Assembly: GCA_963791325.1 (NCBI GenBank)
Contig: CAWBRU010000019.1
Span: forward strand, 1-64,000
Source: JBEVJK01 sp963791325
GTDB taxonomy: Bacteria; Pseudomonadota; Alphaproteobacteria; Rhizobiales; Rhizobiaceae
Direction: 5' to 3'
DNA length: 64,000 nucleotides
Position numbers and translations under genes: made by a program. The stretch's first letter is position 1, and each line of letters begins with the position of its first letter. Positions 35,702-44,556 of this stretch are shown here, piece after piece. Below the pieces are notes generated by a model. It searched no databases. It saw nothing but the letters and a program-made list of their open reading frames with translations, and was not told the origin of the DNA.

Positions 35702-36676
35702 ATGAGCTTTATCCGCACCGTCACGGGCGACATCGCGCCGGCGGATCTCGGCGTCACCTACGCGCACGATCACCTCTACTGCGTCCCGCCGCTGTGGAAG
35801 CAGAAGGGCGAGACCGACCTTTTGATCGACGACGTCGAGGCGACCATCAAGGACGTCGAGCTGTTCAAGGCGGCCGGCGGCCAGGCGGTCTATGACGCCA
35901 CCGCATTCGACTATGGCCGCGATCCCGTCGCGCTGCGCACCATCGCCGAGCGCACCGGCATTCGCATCATCGCCACCGCCGGCTTCAACAAGGCCATCCT
36001 ATGGCCTGCGCCGATGCCCGGCACCGATGTCACCTTCCGAGACTGGATCGCCGCCAAAAGCCGCGCCGAGCTGCGCGACCATGTCGTGGCGGAGCTCACC
36101 GAGGGGATGGACGGCACCGACCTCAGGGGCGGCGTGGCCAAGTTCGGCACCGGCTACAACACCATCGGCGAGGCTGACGGCAAGGTGATGCTGGCCGTGC
36201 TCGATGCCCATAAGGAGACCGCGGCGCCGCTGCACAGCCACACCGAGCTCGGCACGCTGATCCTCGAGCAGCTGGCGATCGTCAAGCGCGAAGGCGTCGA
36301 CCCCACGCGGTTGACCATTGCCCATGTCGACCGCAACCCCGACCCCTGGGTGCATCGCAAGGCGGCCGACAGCGGCTGCTTCCTGTGCTTCGACGGGATG
36401 AGCCGCATCAAATACCATCCGGAGTCGGTGCTGATCGACTGCATTCTGAAACTGGTGGCCAACGGCTACGAGCGGCAGATCCTCCTCGGCGGCGACATCG
36501 CCCGGCGCACCATGTACAAGAACTACGGCGAGGGCGGCCTCGGCCTCGACTACATCCTGGCAAGCTGGGTCCCGCGCTTCAAAGAGGAGGCGGGCGAAGC
36601 CGGGTTCGACGGCAATAAGCTGATCCGCACCTTCATGGTCGACAACCCGCAACGCGCTTTCGCCTTCGCTCATTGA
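35702..36676 (+). CDS. Phosphotriesterase-family metal hydrolase
   Basis: The 324-residue TIM-barrel protein has the amidohydrolase metal site: His22-x-His24 (YAHDHLYC), HSH near residue 179, IAHVDR near 207 and the aspartate in GGDIARR near 264. Family members are lactonases or phosphotriesterases. In a sugar operon a sugar-lactone hydrolase is more likely than an organophosphate role. It is followed by a creatininase-like gene only four bases downstream, so the two probably act in sequence. Confidence 0.82.
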   Translation: MSFIRTVTGDIAPADLGVTYAHDHLYCVPPLWKQKGETDLLIDDVEATIKDVELFKAAGGQAVYDATAFDYGRDPVALRTIAERTGIRIIATAGFNKAILWPAPMPGTDVTFRDWIAAKSRAELRDHVVAELTEGMDGTDLRGGVAKFGTGYNTIGEADGKVMLAVLDAHKETAAPLHSHTELGTLILEQLAIVKREGVDPTRLTIAHVDRNPDPWVHRKAADSGCFLCFDGMSRIKYHPESVLIDCILKLVANGYERQILLGGDIARRTMYKNYGEGGLGLDYILASWVPRFKEEAGEAGFDGNKLIRTFMVDNPQRAFAFAH

Positions 36677-36680
36677 GGCC

Positions 36681-37469
36681 ATGTTGTCCCCCGACCGCGC
36701 GCTCGAGTACCTCTATGACGACGAGCTGAAAGCGCTGCTTGCCCGGCGGCCGGTGGCGCTGTTGCCTGTCGGAGCGGTCGAATCGCATGGCGACCATCTG
36801 CCCGCCGGCACCGACAACCTGCTCGCCCAGCGGCTGGCGGAGCTTCTGGCGCAGCGCCTGGCCGGCCGGGTGCCGGTGCTTGCGCTGCCGCTCCTGCCCT
36901 TCGGCCAGGTATGGTCGCTGGCCGACGCGCCCGGCTCGTTTTCGCTGAGCAACGAGACCGTCACCCGGATCGTCGTCGAGCTCGCCCGCGCGGCGAAGGC
37001 CAAAGGCATCCGGACGGTCGCGGCGGTCAACACGCATCTCGGCAATGTCGCGGCGCTGCGCCAGGCGCAGCGCGCCTTGAAGGACGAGGCCATGGTCCTG
37101 GCCGTGTTCACCTATCCCGGCATGACGGAGATCGTGGCGCAGCTGCGCGAGCGCCCGGCGGCGCACCCCGCTTTCATGCATGCGTGCGAAATCGAGACCT
37201 CGTTCATGCTTCACCTCGCGCCGGAGGCCGTGCGGGCCGACCGGGCGGCCGAGAACTATCCGGCCTTTCCGGATGATTTCGGCGAGGTGGCCTACCGCTG
37301 GAGCGAATTTTCCGACAGCCCGGTGCTGGGCGACCCGAGCGCGGCCACCGCCGCCAAAGGACAGGCGATCCTTGACCATGTGCTCGACCGGATGGCTGCG
37401 CTGACCACCGCCCTTCATGCCCGCCAACAAGCGGCGGACTCACCGCCCTCCTCCGCGCCTCGGCCGTAG
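36681..37469 (+). CDS. Creatininase-family protein
   Basis: The 262-residue protein shows the creatininase metal-binding pattern: GAVESHGDHLPAGTD (Glu34, His36, Asp45), AVNTHLGN near residue 115 and HACEIETS near 173. The family includes creatinine amidohydrolase, sugar-related amide or lactone hydrolases and mycofactocin peptidases. The context with a phosphotriesterase-like enzyme and GH127 suggests hydrolysis of a sugar-derived intermediate rather than creatinine. The C-terminus is Pro/Ser-rich and variable. Confidence 0.78.
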   Translation: MLSPDRALEYLYDDELKALLARRPVALLPVGAVESHGDHLPAGTDNLLAQRLAELLAQRLAGRVPVLALPLLPFGQVWSLADAPGSFSLSNETVTRIVVELARAAKAKGIRTVAAVNTHLGNVAALRQAQRALKDEAMVLAVFTYPGMTEIVAQLRERPAAHPAFMHACEIETSFMLHLAPEAVRADRAAENYPAFPDDFGEVAYRWSEFSDSPVLGDPSAATAAKGQAILDHVLDRMAALTTALHARQQAADSPPSSAPRP

Positions 37470-37486
37470 AGAAGCGCAACCAGGAC

Positions 37487-38668
37487 TCAGCTGCCGGCGA
37501 CGGCTTGACCGATCCAGTCGAGCCGCTTGGCCGGAATGAGCCCGTAATTATAGAAGTTGAGGGCGTTGGCTCCGGCTTCGACGCAGGCGGCAACCCGCGC
37601 GGTCAGGCCTTCGGCGCCGCCGACCTCGCCGTTGAACAGCCGGAATCCGGCGCCGAGGAATTTTTCCGCCCCGAGCGCCTCGAGCCCTTGCCGGATGACG
37701 GCGGCCGCCTCCTCCGGCCCGAGCGCATAGACGCACAGGAGGGCGCCGTCGCAGACCTTGCCGACGGCGGGGAGATCGCAGCCGCCCAGCCAGCCTTCCG
37801 CCAGGTCGATGAGCACCACCCGGCTTGCAGGATGCGCCCGCGCCGTGATCTCGGCGATCAGACTGGTCACCGGCTCGCTGCGCCAGTGCAGAAACTCGTG
37901 CAGCGCCGGAAACGGCTTGAACGTGTCGAGCCGGCCTGCCGGAAAGTCGGGGAAGCGCGGCTGCGGCGTCTCCCGCTCGCACGCTTCGATAATCCATTGC
38001 GCGACGATCTTGCGCGCCGCCTCCGTATCGACCCCGGCCTTGGCTGCGCGCGCCCGGCATGATTCGCAAAAGCAGAGCGACAGCGCGAAATCGTCCTCCG
38101 CGGTGAGGCCGACACCGTCCTTCTCGTGATGAAATTCATGTGCGAAACCCATGAAGGACGGGCTCTCGAGCTCGACCACGTCAGGCCTATAGGAGTGGGT
38201 CAGATCGGCGACCAACGTTGCGACATAGGCGCGGGCATCCGGATTCGACGGGCAGAGATTGTAATAGTTCGGGTCGCCGAAGGCGTTGCGGGTCACCGCG
38301 CCGGGATGGAGCATGCCGAGCCGGGTGTTGTGCAGGCACACGGTCCAGCAGCAGACACTCAGGCCGCCGGCATCGCGCCGCCGGACGAGTTCGCCGAGGA
38401 CGTCGCCGCCGTCCGCGATCAGATCCGCAACCTTGGGCTGGATCGCCAAGCCCTCCCAGCGCGAAGCGGTCGGCCGGAAGTAGATGGTGCCGTCTTCGGG
38501 AAAATAGGCCTTGCGCTTCGGGCTGCGGGGCTGGAGGAAGCGGCCGGCATGGTAGGAGCTTGCCAGGCTGATGCTGGTCAGTCCCGCGCGGCCGCGCAGC
38601 TCGCCAAGCACGCTGTCGTAGCCGAGATCGAGAAGATCCCAAGCGTATGTCCACATTGACCGGTGCAT
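37487..38668 (-). CDS. Protein of unknown function, possible TIM-barrel hydrolase
   Basis: The ATG at 38668 is chosen over an upstream ATG at 38755 because GGGAGG lies about ten bases before it. The 393-residue cytoplasmic protein has conserved-looking motifs: LGMLHPGAVTRNAFGD, YYNLCPSNPDARAYVATLV, VVELESPSFMGFAHEFHHEK and LSLCFCESCRARA. These recall glycoside-hydrolase-like barrel proteins with a CxxC element, with possible acid residues in VVELESP. I cannot assign a family with confidence. It is convergent with the creatininase-like gene, 17 bp apart, and divergent from the CUT2 operon. Confidence 0.6.
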   Translation of the reverse strand: MHRSMWTYAWDLLDLGYDSVLGELRGRAGLTSISLASSYHAGRFLQPRSPKRKAYFPEDGTIYFRPTASRWEGLAIQPKVADLIADGGDVLGELVRRRDAGGLSVCCWTVCLHNTRLGMLHPGAVTRNAFGDPNYYNLCPSNPDARAYVATLVADLTHSYRPDVVELESPSFMGFAHEFHHEKDGVGLTAEDDFALSLCFCESCRARAAKAGVDTEAARKIVAQWIIEACERETPQPRFPDFPAGRLDTFKPFPALHEFLHWRSEPVTSLIAEITARAHPASRVVLIDLAEGWLGGCDLPAVGKVCDGALLCVYALGPEEAAAVIRQGLEALGAEKFLGAGFRLFNGEVGGAEGLTARVAACVEAGANALNFYNYGLIPAKRLDWIGQAVAGS

Positions 38669-38761
38669 CTGCTGCAAGCCTCCCTCGGTGCGTTCCGCCG
38701 GCACGTAGTCCGTCCGGCCAGCGAAGCGGATCGGGCCGGCAGATGTCAAGTTCACGGGCGC

Positions 38762-38792
38762 TTGACAGCGCGCCGCCCGATCCCGCTATTCT
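38762..38792 (+). promoter_or_regulatory. Candidate sigma-70 promoter for the CUT2 operon
   Basis: TTGACA at 38762-38767 and TATTCT at 38787-38792 are separated by 19 bp, 110 bp before the binding-protein start codon. The spacer is two bases longer than ideal. No other good promoter was seen in the 234-bp gap 38669-38902. Confidence 0.4.
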
Positions 38793-38902
38793 CCGCTGAC
38801 CATCCGCAACGGAACATCGCCTGAGGGAGACACGGGGCGGTTCTGTGATGGCACCGCCGCAGCAAGCGCCGTCTTGCGCGACTCGCACAATGGGAGGACG
38901 AC

Positions 38903-39955
38903 ATGGACAAGGCACGTTTGACGGGAATCGCTGTTGCAGTCGGGGTGGCGCTCGCAGCGAGCGCCGGCTCCGCGCTGGCGGCTGCGCACTGCATCCAGGG
39001 TGAGCACAAGCCTCCCTACAAGCTCGGCTGGGCCAACATCTATTCGATTCCGACGTGGATGAAGGAGACCACCGGCACCATTCAGGACATGGCCGACGCG
39101 CTGAAGAAGCAGGGGCTGGTCGACAGCCTGACGATCACCGACGCGCAGGGCAATGCCAATACCCAGATCCAGCAGATCCAGTCGATGATCGATGCCAAGC
39201 TCGACGCCATCATCGTCGATGCGGGCTCCGCCACCGCCCTCGATCGGGTCATTGCCGACGCCTGCGCCAAGGGCATTGCGGTCGCCAATTTCGACAGCCT
39301 CGTCGACACCAAGGACCTGACCACCAAGATCGACACCGATCAGAACGAGTGGGGCAAGCTCGCGGCGGAATGGCTGGTCAAGCAGCTCAACGGCAAGGGC
39401 AACATCCTCGTGCTCAATGGCCCGGCCGGCGTTTCGGTGAGCGATGACCGCCGCAAGGGTGCCGAGCCGGTGTTCAAGGCCAATCCCGACATCAAGATCC
39501 TGGCCGAGACCAACACCGCCTACAATGCCGCGCCGGCCCAGGAGGCGGTCACCAATCTTCTGTTCAGCAACCCCGAGATCAACGGCGTCTGGAGCCAAGG
39601 CGGGGCATTGTCGGCGGGTGCGGTGACCGCATTCGAGAAGCAGGGGCGCGAGCTGGTGCCGATGACCGGCGAGAACTATCGGCCGTTCCTGGAAATGTGG
39701 AAGGAAAAGAAGCTCACCGCCTGGGGAACGCAGCAGCCGAACTGGCTTGCCGCCTTGGCCGTCTACGCCGCGGTCGAGGCGCTGCAGGGCAAGGATATCC
39801 CCGCCTACATCAACGTGCCGCTGCCGATCATCGACGAGAGCAACCTCGACAGCTATCTCGCCCGGGCGAAGGACTTCGCGGCCGACGGCTATATCTACTC
39901 GCCCTACGACACCAAGCTGTTCGACGAGCTGATCGCCGCCAGCCTGAAGAAGTGA
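38903..39955 (+). CDS. Ribose-type ABC transporter substrate-binding protein (CUT2)
   Basis: The 350-residue periplasmic protein has a Sec signal (VAVGVALAASAGSALA) and a Peripla_BP_4 domain. Motifs include QGNANTQIQQIQSMIDAKLD, IIVDAGSATALDRVIADACA and ILVLNGPAGVSVSDDRRKGA. GGGAGGA precedes the ATG. It is the first gene of a four-gene transporter set. The ligand may be a pentose, polyol or similar compound and cannot be fixed from sequence. Confidence 0.88.
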   Translation: MDKARLTGIAVAVGVALAASAGSALAAAHCIQGEHKPPYKLGWANIYSIPTWMKETTGTIQDMADALKKQGLVDSLTITDAQGNANTQIQQIQSMIDAKLDAIIVDAGSATALDRVIADACAKGIAVANFDSLVDTKDLTTKIDTDQNEWGKLAAEWLVKQLNGKGNILVLNGPAGVSVSDDRRKGAEPVFKANPDIKILAETNTAYNAAPAQEAVTNLLFSNPEINGVWSQGGALSAGAVTAFEKQGRELVPMTGENYRPFLEMWKEKKLTAWGTQQPNWLAALAVYAAVEALQGKDIPAYINVPLPIIDESNLDSYLARAKDFAADGYIYSPYDTKLFDELIAASLKK

Positions 39956-39996
39956 CATCGCGGCAAGCGTGAGCGAGCATCAGCGCGGCCGCGAAG

Positions 39997-41523
39997 ATGG
40001 CTGAGCCTCGGGAGGTTCTCGGCGCGCGCAACGTCTCGAAGGGCTTCTTCGGCAATCCGGTGCTGCGCGATGTGTCGATTTCGCTGCAAGCCGGGCGCAT
40101 CCACGCGCTGCTCGGCGAAAACGGCGCCGGCAAGTCGACGCTGATCAACCTCTTGTCGGGCACCCTGGTGCCCGACAAAGGCACGGTGCTGATCGACGGA
40201 ACGCCGATTTCGGCGCTGACGCCCGGCGCGGCACATCGGCATGGGGTGGCGGTCGTCCAGCAGGAGCTCAGCCTTGCCGCGCACCTCTCGATCGCCGAGA
40301 ACATCGGCCTCGGCGCCTATCGGCAACGCGGCCCACTGATCGATTACGGCGATCTGGCGCGTGCGATCGAACCGATCGCGGCCAAGCTCGGGCTGACCGA
40401 AGTGCCCGATACACCCGTCGGCCGGCTGCCGCTCGGGCGGCGCCAAGTGGTCGAGATCGCCAAGGCCCTGTTCACCAAGCCGCGCGTCGTCATCTTCGAC
40501 GAGCCGACGTCCTCGCTGGCCGCGCCCGACGTCACCATGCTGGTGCGGCTCATCCGCGAACTGCGCGACGAAGGTGTGGCGATCCTCTACATCTCGCATC
40601 GCTTGAACGAGATTCTCGACTTCTGCGACTATGTGACGGTGCTGAAAGACGGTGCGGTGACCGCAGACCGTCCGCTGGCAGGGCTCGACCCCGACGGCTT
40701 GGTGCGCCTGATGGTCGGGCGCGACCCGCAGAACCTGTTCCCGCCCTTTCTCTCACGGGCGACCGAGGAGCGCGTGCTGTCGGCGCGGAATTTCCGCACG
40801 CCGGCTGCTCACGGGGTCGATTTCGAGCTGCGCCGCGGCGAGATCCTCGGTATCGGCGGCCTCGTGGGTCACGGCCAGGAAGATTTCATGATGGGCCTTT
40901 ACGGCGCCATCCCGGCCGCCGCGGATGAATTTCGGGTGGCGACCGGCGGGCGACCGTCGGGCACCGTCCCGTTCGCAAGGGTTGCCGACGCCAATGCCGC
41001 CGGGGTCGCCTATGTCCCCGCCGACCGGCGCCGGGACGGCCTGCTGCTTCCCCATTCGGTCAACTTCAATCTGCTGCTGGCGCTGTTTGCGCGCGACAGC
41101 GGCAGGCGTCGCCGCTTCGCCGAGGAAGCGGCCCTCACCCGCCGCCTGGCCGACCGGCTGAGCATCAGGGGAGACCGGCAGCGGCCCGTGCAGGCGCTTT
41201 CCGGCGGCAATCAGCAGAAAGTTGCGCTGTCGAAATGGCTGCCGCTCCAGCCGGCGGTGTTTCTGCTCAACGATCCCACCCGCGGGGTCGACGTCGGCAC
41301 CAAGCGCGAGATCTATGTCGCGCTCCAGGAAATGGCCGCCGAGGGCAAGGCGGTGGTCCTGCTCAGCACCGACACGCCGGAACTCATCCATCTCTGCGAC
41401 CGGGTGATGGTCTTCCACAAAGGCCGCGTGGCGGCCACGCTGGCGCACGGCGAGGCGACCGAGGAAGCGATCGTCGCCGCCGCCATGGGGGTGCGTTCCC
41501 GGGCGCACGGGGAAGCGGCCTGA
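39997..41523 (+). CDS. Ribose-type ABC transporter ATP-binding protein
   Basis: The 508-residue protein has two fused ABC domains, as in RbsA/MglA. The first has Walker A GENGAGKST (about 38-46), a PLGRRQVVEIAKAL signature and Walker B VVIFDEPTSSLA. The second has the degenerate loop GIGGLVGHGQED in place of Walker A, which is normal here, and LSGGNQQKVALSKWLP. It energises the two permeases that follow. The stop overlaps the next ATG by one base. Confidence 0.92.
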   Translation: MAEPREVLGARNVSKGFFGNPVLRDVSISLQAGRIHALLGENGAGKSTLINLLSGTLVPDKGTVLIDGTPISALTPGAAHRHGVAVVQQELSLAAHLSIAENIGLGAYRQRGPLIDYGDLARAIEPIAAKLGLTEVPDTPVGRLPLGRRQVVEIAKALFTKPRVVIFDEPTSSLAAPDVTMLVRLIRELRDEGVAILYISHRLNEILDFCDYVTVLKDGAVTADRPLAGLDPDGLVRLMVGRDPQNLFPPFLSRATEERVLSARNFRTPAAHGVDFELRRGEILGIGGLVGHGQEDFMMGLYGAIPAAADEFRVATGGRPSGTVPFARVADANAAGVAYVPADRRRDGLLLPHSVNFNLLLALFARDSGRRRRFAEEAALTRRLADRLSIRGDRQRPVQALSGGNQQKVALSKWLPLQPAVFLLNDPTRGVDVGTKREIYVALQEMAAEGKAVVLLSTDTPELIHLCDRVMVFHKGRVAATLAHGEATEEAIVAAAMGVRSRAHGEAA

Positions 41524-42479
41524 TGGGCGCCGGCGCACGGCTCTATTGGCGCATCCAGTGGCGCCGCAATGACGGGCTCGGAGCGCTGTTTCTGGTGCTT
41601 GCGCTGTTCGCCATCCTCTATGCGGTCCTGTTTCCCGGCATTTTCTCCTTCGGCACGTCGTCGAAATTCGTCCAGGGCTGGTTTCCGACGGCGATGGTCG
41701 CGGCGGCGCAGACCATCGTCATGCTGACCGGCGGCATCGATCTTTCCGTCGGCCCGATGGTCAGCCTGGGTTCGGTGGTCGCCGCCTCGACCATGGACGG
41801 CCCGCTCGGCATCTTCGGCGGCGTCCTGGCGATGCTGGCGCTGGGCGGCGGGGTCGGCGCGATCGTCGGCGCGTTCGTCGCGATCGGACGCTACCCGGCG
41901 ATCATCGTGACCCTGGCGCTGTCCTTCGTGCTGCGCGGCGTCGCCCTGCTCATCTTGCCGCGGCCCGGCGGCTATGTCCCGCCTTCGCTGTCGGACTTTC
42001 TTGCCGGCACCCACCCGACCGCGGCCATCCTGCTCGTCCTCTTGGTGATCCTCTGGAAGGCCTACCAGGCGACCCCGCTCGGCGTCGGCCTCATCGCCAT
42101 CGGCGACAATGCCGAAGGCGCCTACCGGTCCGGCGTCAGCGTCACGGCGGCGCGGCTGTGCGCCTATATCGTCAGCGGCATCCTGCAGGCATTCACCGGC
42201 CTCTATATGGCGGCCAAGACCGGCTCGGGCGATCCGTTGATCGGCGAGCCGCTGACGCTGACGGCGATCTCCGCCGCCGTGCTCGGCGGGGTCAGCTTCC
42301 TCGGCGGCCAGGGCACGATGCGCGGCGCGCTCGCCGGCAGCCTGTTGATGAGCATCCTGATCAGCGTCATGTTCTTCCTGCGCCTGCCGCTTGTGGCCCA
42401 ATATGTCGTCCAGGGCCTGATCATCGTCGTCACGGTCGCGCTGCCGCTGGTCCGCAATGCGTGGCGGCGGGCGTCATGA
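41523..42479 (+). CDS. Ribose-type ABC transporter permease 1
   Basis: The 318-residue membrane protein belongs to BPD_transp_2 (RbsC-like), with about nine hydrophobic segments. The conserved parts are VMLTGGIDLSVGPMVSLGSV and ISAAVLGGVSFLGGQGTMRG. The start overlaps the ATPase stop and the stop overlaps the start of a second, different permease. The pair probably forms a heterodimeric channel. Confidence 0.9.
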   Translation: MGAGARLYWRIQWRRNDGLGALFLVLALFAILYAVLFPGIFSFGTSSKFVQGWFPTAMVAAAQTIVMLTGGIDLSVGPMVSLGSVVAASTMDGPLGIFGGVLAMLALGGGVGAIVGAFVAIGRYPAIIVTLALSFVLRGVALLILPRPGGYVPPSLSDFLAGTHPTAAILLVLLVILWKAYQATPLGVGLIAIGDNAEGAYRSGVSVTAARLCAYIVSGILQAFTGLYMAAKTGSGDPLIGEPLTLTAISAAVLGGVSFLGGQGTMRGALAGSLLMSILISVMFFLRLPLVAQYVVQGLIIVVTVALPLVRNAWRRAS

Positions 42480-43426
42480 GCTCGAGCCTGCGCCGCTTCT
42501 CGGCAGTCTATGGGCGATCGCTGGTCGCCTATGCGGTCGTCGCTGTCCTATGGATCGCGGCCTCGCTCTTGATTAAAGGCTTTGGCGTCTATCCGCATCT
42601 GCGCTACATCGTCGAGCTTGCCGCAGTCATCGGCCTGGTCGGCATCGGCCAGACGATTGCGGTGATCGGCGGCGGCATCGACCTGTCGGTCAGCGCAATC
42701 ATCACCGTCGCAGCCATCGTCCTGCCGATCCTGTCCTTCGATGCCGACACTTCCGGCCTCGGCGCGATCGCGCTGTCGCTGCTGGTTGCCGGCGGCATCG
42801 GCGCGGTGAACGGGTTCGGCATCGGCTTTCTCGGCCTGCCGCCGCTGATCATGACGCTCGCGATGGCGACGATCCTCCAGGGCCTGCTCGTGCTGATTGC
42901 CGGCGGCAGCGCCATCTCGGTCACCAACGCCACGCTGGAGTGGCTCGGCTCGGCGCATCTGCTGACGATCTCGGCCAGCATTCTGCTCTGGCTGGCGGTT
43001 GCGGCAGTCTGCCTCTACTGGCTGCACGGCACGCGCAGCGGCGCGCTGATTTTCGCGATCGGCACCAATCCGGTGGTGAGCAAGCTTTCCGGCGTTCCGA
43101 TCCGGCGGCTGACCGTGCTCACCTATGTCATTTCGGGCTTGTGCGCCGGCCTTGCGGGGCTTCTGCTCCTGTCGATGAACGGGCAGGGCTATGTCGGCAT
43201 CGGCGATCCCTATCTGCTGTCGTCGATCGCGGCCGTCGTGCTCGGCGGAACCTCCATCCTCGGCGGCCGCGGCAGCTATCTCGGCACCATCGCCGGCGCG
43301 GTGCTGCTGGTGACGATGACGGCGCTGATCACCGTGGTCAATGCCTCGGAAGGCTGGCGCAGCGTCATCCTCGGCTGCCTGATTCTCGGCATGCTGCCCC
43401 TGTCGGGCCGCGACCAGTCGCGCTGA
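42476..43426 (+). CDS. Ribose-type ABC transporter permease 2
   Basis: This 316-residue RbsC-like protein is clearly related to, but different from, the preceding permease. Its corresponding motifs are AVIGGGIDLSVSAIITVAAI and IAAVVLGGTSILGGRGSYLG. The ATG lies inside the upstream stop region (ATGA). A PLP-enzyme gene follows after 35 bp, so the operon continues. Confidence 0.9.
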   Translation: MSSSLRRFSAVYGRSLVAYAVVAVLWIAASLLIKGFGVYPHLRYIVELAAVIGLVGIGQTIAVIGGGIDLSVSAIITVAAIVLPILSFDADTSGLGAIALSLLVAGGIGAVNGFGIGFLGLPPLIMTLAMATILQGLLVLIAGGSAISVTNATLEWLGSAHLLTISASILLWLAVAAVCLYWLHGTRSGALIFAIGTNPVVSKLSGVPIRRLTVLTYVISGLCAGLAGLLLLSMNGQGYVGIGDPYLLSSIAAVVLGGTSILGGRGSYLGTIAGAVLLVTMTALITVVNASEGWRSVILGCLILGMLPLSGRDQSR

Positions 43427-43461
43427 GCAGCCGCAAGTTGGACGAACGAAGGAGAATTGCA

Positions 43462-44523
43462 ATGCTGGTCCAGGACCTCGACACCCCCGCGGCGGTGGTC
43501 GATCTCGACGTCATGGAGAACAATCTGCGGCGCTGCCAAGCCTATCTCGACCGCCACAAGCTCAGGCTGCGGCCGCACATCAAAACCCACAAAATCCCGG
43601 AGTTCGCCCATCTCCAGCTCCGGTTGGGCGCCAAGGGCGTGAACTGCCAGAAGATCGGCGAGGCCGAGGTGATGGCAGACGCCGGCATCACCGACATCCT
43701 GCTGACCTACAACATTCTCGGCCAGGCCAAGCTCGACCGCCTGGTGGCGCTCGCCCGCCGGACCGACCTGCAGGTGGTGGCCGACTCGGAGGTGGTGGTC
43801 GACGGCCTCTCCACGGCAATGTCGCGCGCCGGACTGACGCTGCCGGTGCTGGTCGAATGCGACACCGGCGCGCTGCGCTGCGGGGTGACCACGCCGGCCG
43901 AGGCGGTGGCGCTGGCTCAGGCGATCGACAGGGCGCCGGGGCTGGTGCTGCGCGGCCTGATGACCTACCCGCCGAAGGGCGGCGTGGAAAAGACCAATGC
44001 CTGGCTGACCGAGGCCGTGGATCTCCTCAACCGGGCCGACCTCTCGGCCGAGACGGTCAGCACCGGCGGCTCGCCCGATCTCTACAGCGCCCATCGGGTC
44101 GAGGTGGCGACCGAGCATCGCCCGGGCACCTACATCTACAGCGACCGCTACCATGTCGAGACCCACCGGTTCGGCGGCTGGGAAGACTGCGCGCTCAGGG
44201 TTCATGCGCGGGTCGTGTCGCACGCCGCGCCCGACCGCTGCGTCATCGACGCCGGCTCGAAGAGCCTGTCGTCCGACCTGCTCGGGCTGGAGGGCCACGG
44301 CCGCATCGTCGAGCATCCGCAATGGCAGATCTACGGGCTGAGCGAGGAGCATGGGCATGTCCGGGTGCCCGAAGGTGCGCAGACGCCGCGGATCGGCGAG
44401 ACCGTGACGGTGATCCCCAACCACGCTTGCGTGGTCACCAACCTCTACGACCGGATCTATGCCGCGCGGCAGGGTCGCGTCGAAACCTTCTACGACGTGG
44501 CGGCGCGGGGCAAGGTGCTGTAG
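43462..44523 (+). CDS. D-threonine aldolase-type PLP enzyme
   Basis: The 353-residue protein has a fold III alanine-racemase-like N-terminal barrel. The PLP lysine is Lys41 (LRPHIKTHK), and the C-terminal domain carries the metal-binding His-x-Cys (IPNHACVVTNLYD). Both are hallmarks of D-threonine aldolase and D-serine dehydratase relatives. AAGGAG is well placed before the ATG. It probably acts on a D-hydroxy amino acid. Being the last gene of the CUT2 transporter operon, it suggests that the imported compound may not be a simple sugar. Confidence 0.82.
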   Translation: MLVQDLDTPAAVVDLDVMENNLRRCQAYLDRHKLRLRPHIKTHKIPEFAHLQLRLGAKGVNCQKIGEAEVMADAGITDILLTYNILGQAKLDRLVALARRTDLQVVADSEVVVDGLSTAMSRAGLTLPVLVECDTGALRCGVTTPAEAVALAQAIDRAPGLVLRGLMTYPPKGGVEKTNAWLTEAVDLLNRADLSAETVSTGGSPDLYSAHRVEVATEHRPGTYIYSDRYHVETHRFGGWEDCALRVHARVVSHAAPDRCVIDAGSKSLSSDLLGLEGHGRIVEHPQWQIYGLSEEHGHVRVPEGAQTPRIGETVTVIPNHACVVTNLYDRIYAARQGRVETFYDVAARGKVL

Positions 44524-44556
44524 AGCGACGGCCGCGCCGGCCGGGGGCCGCGGGCC

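Noticed and set aside
38668..38755. Upstream ATG at 38755 as start of the unknown protein
   Set aside because: No ribosome-binding site there, the extra 29 residues look like non-coding sequence, and a good GGGAGG lies before the ATG at 38668.
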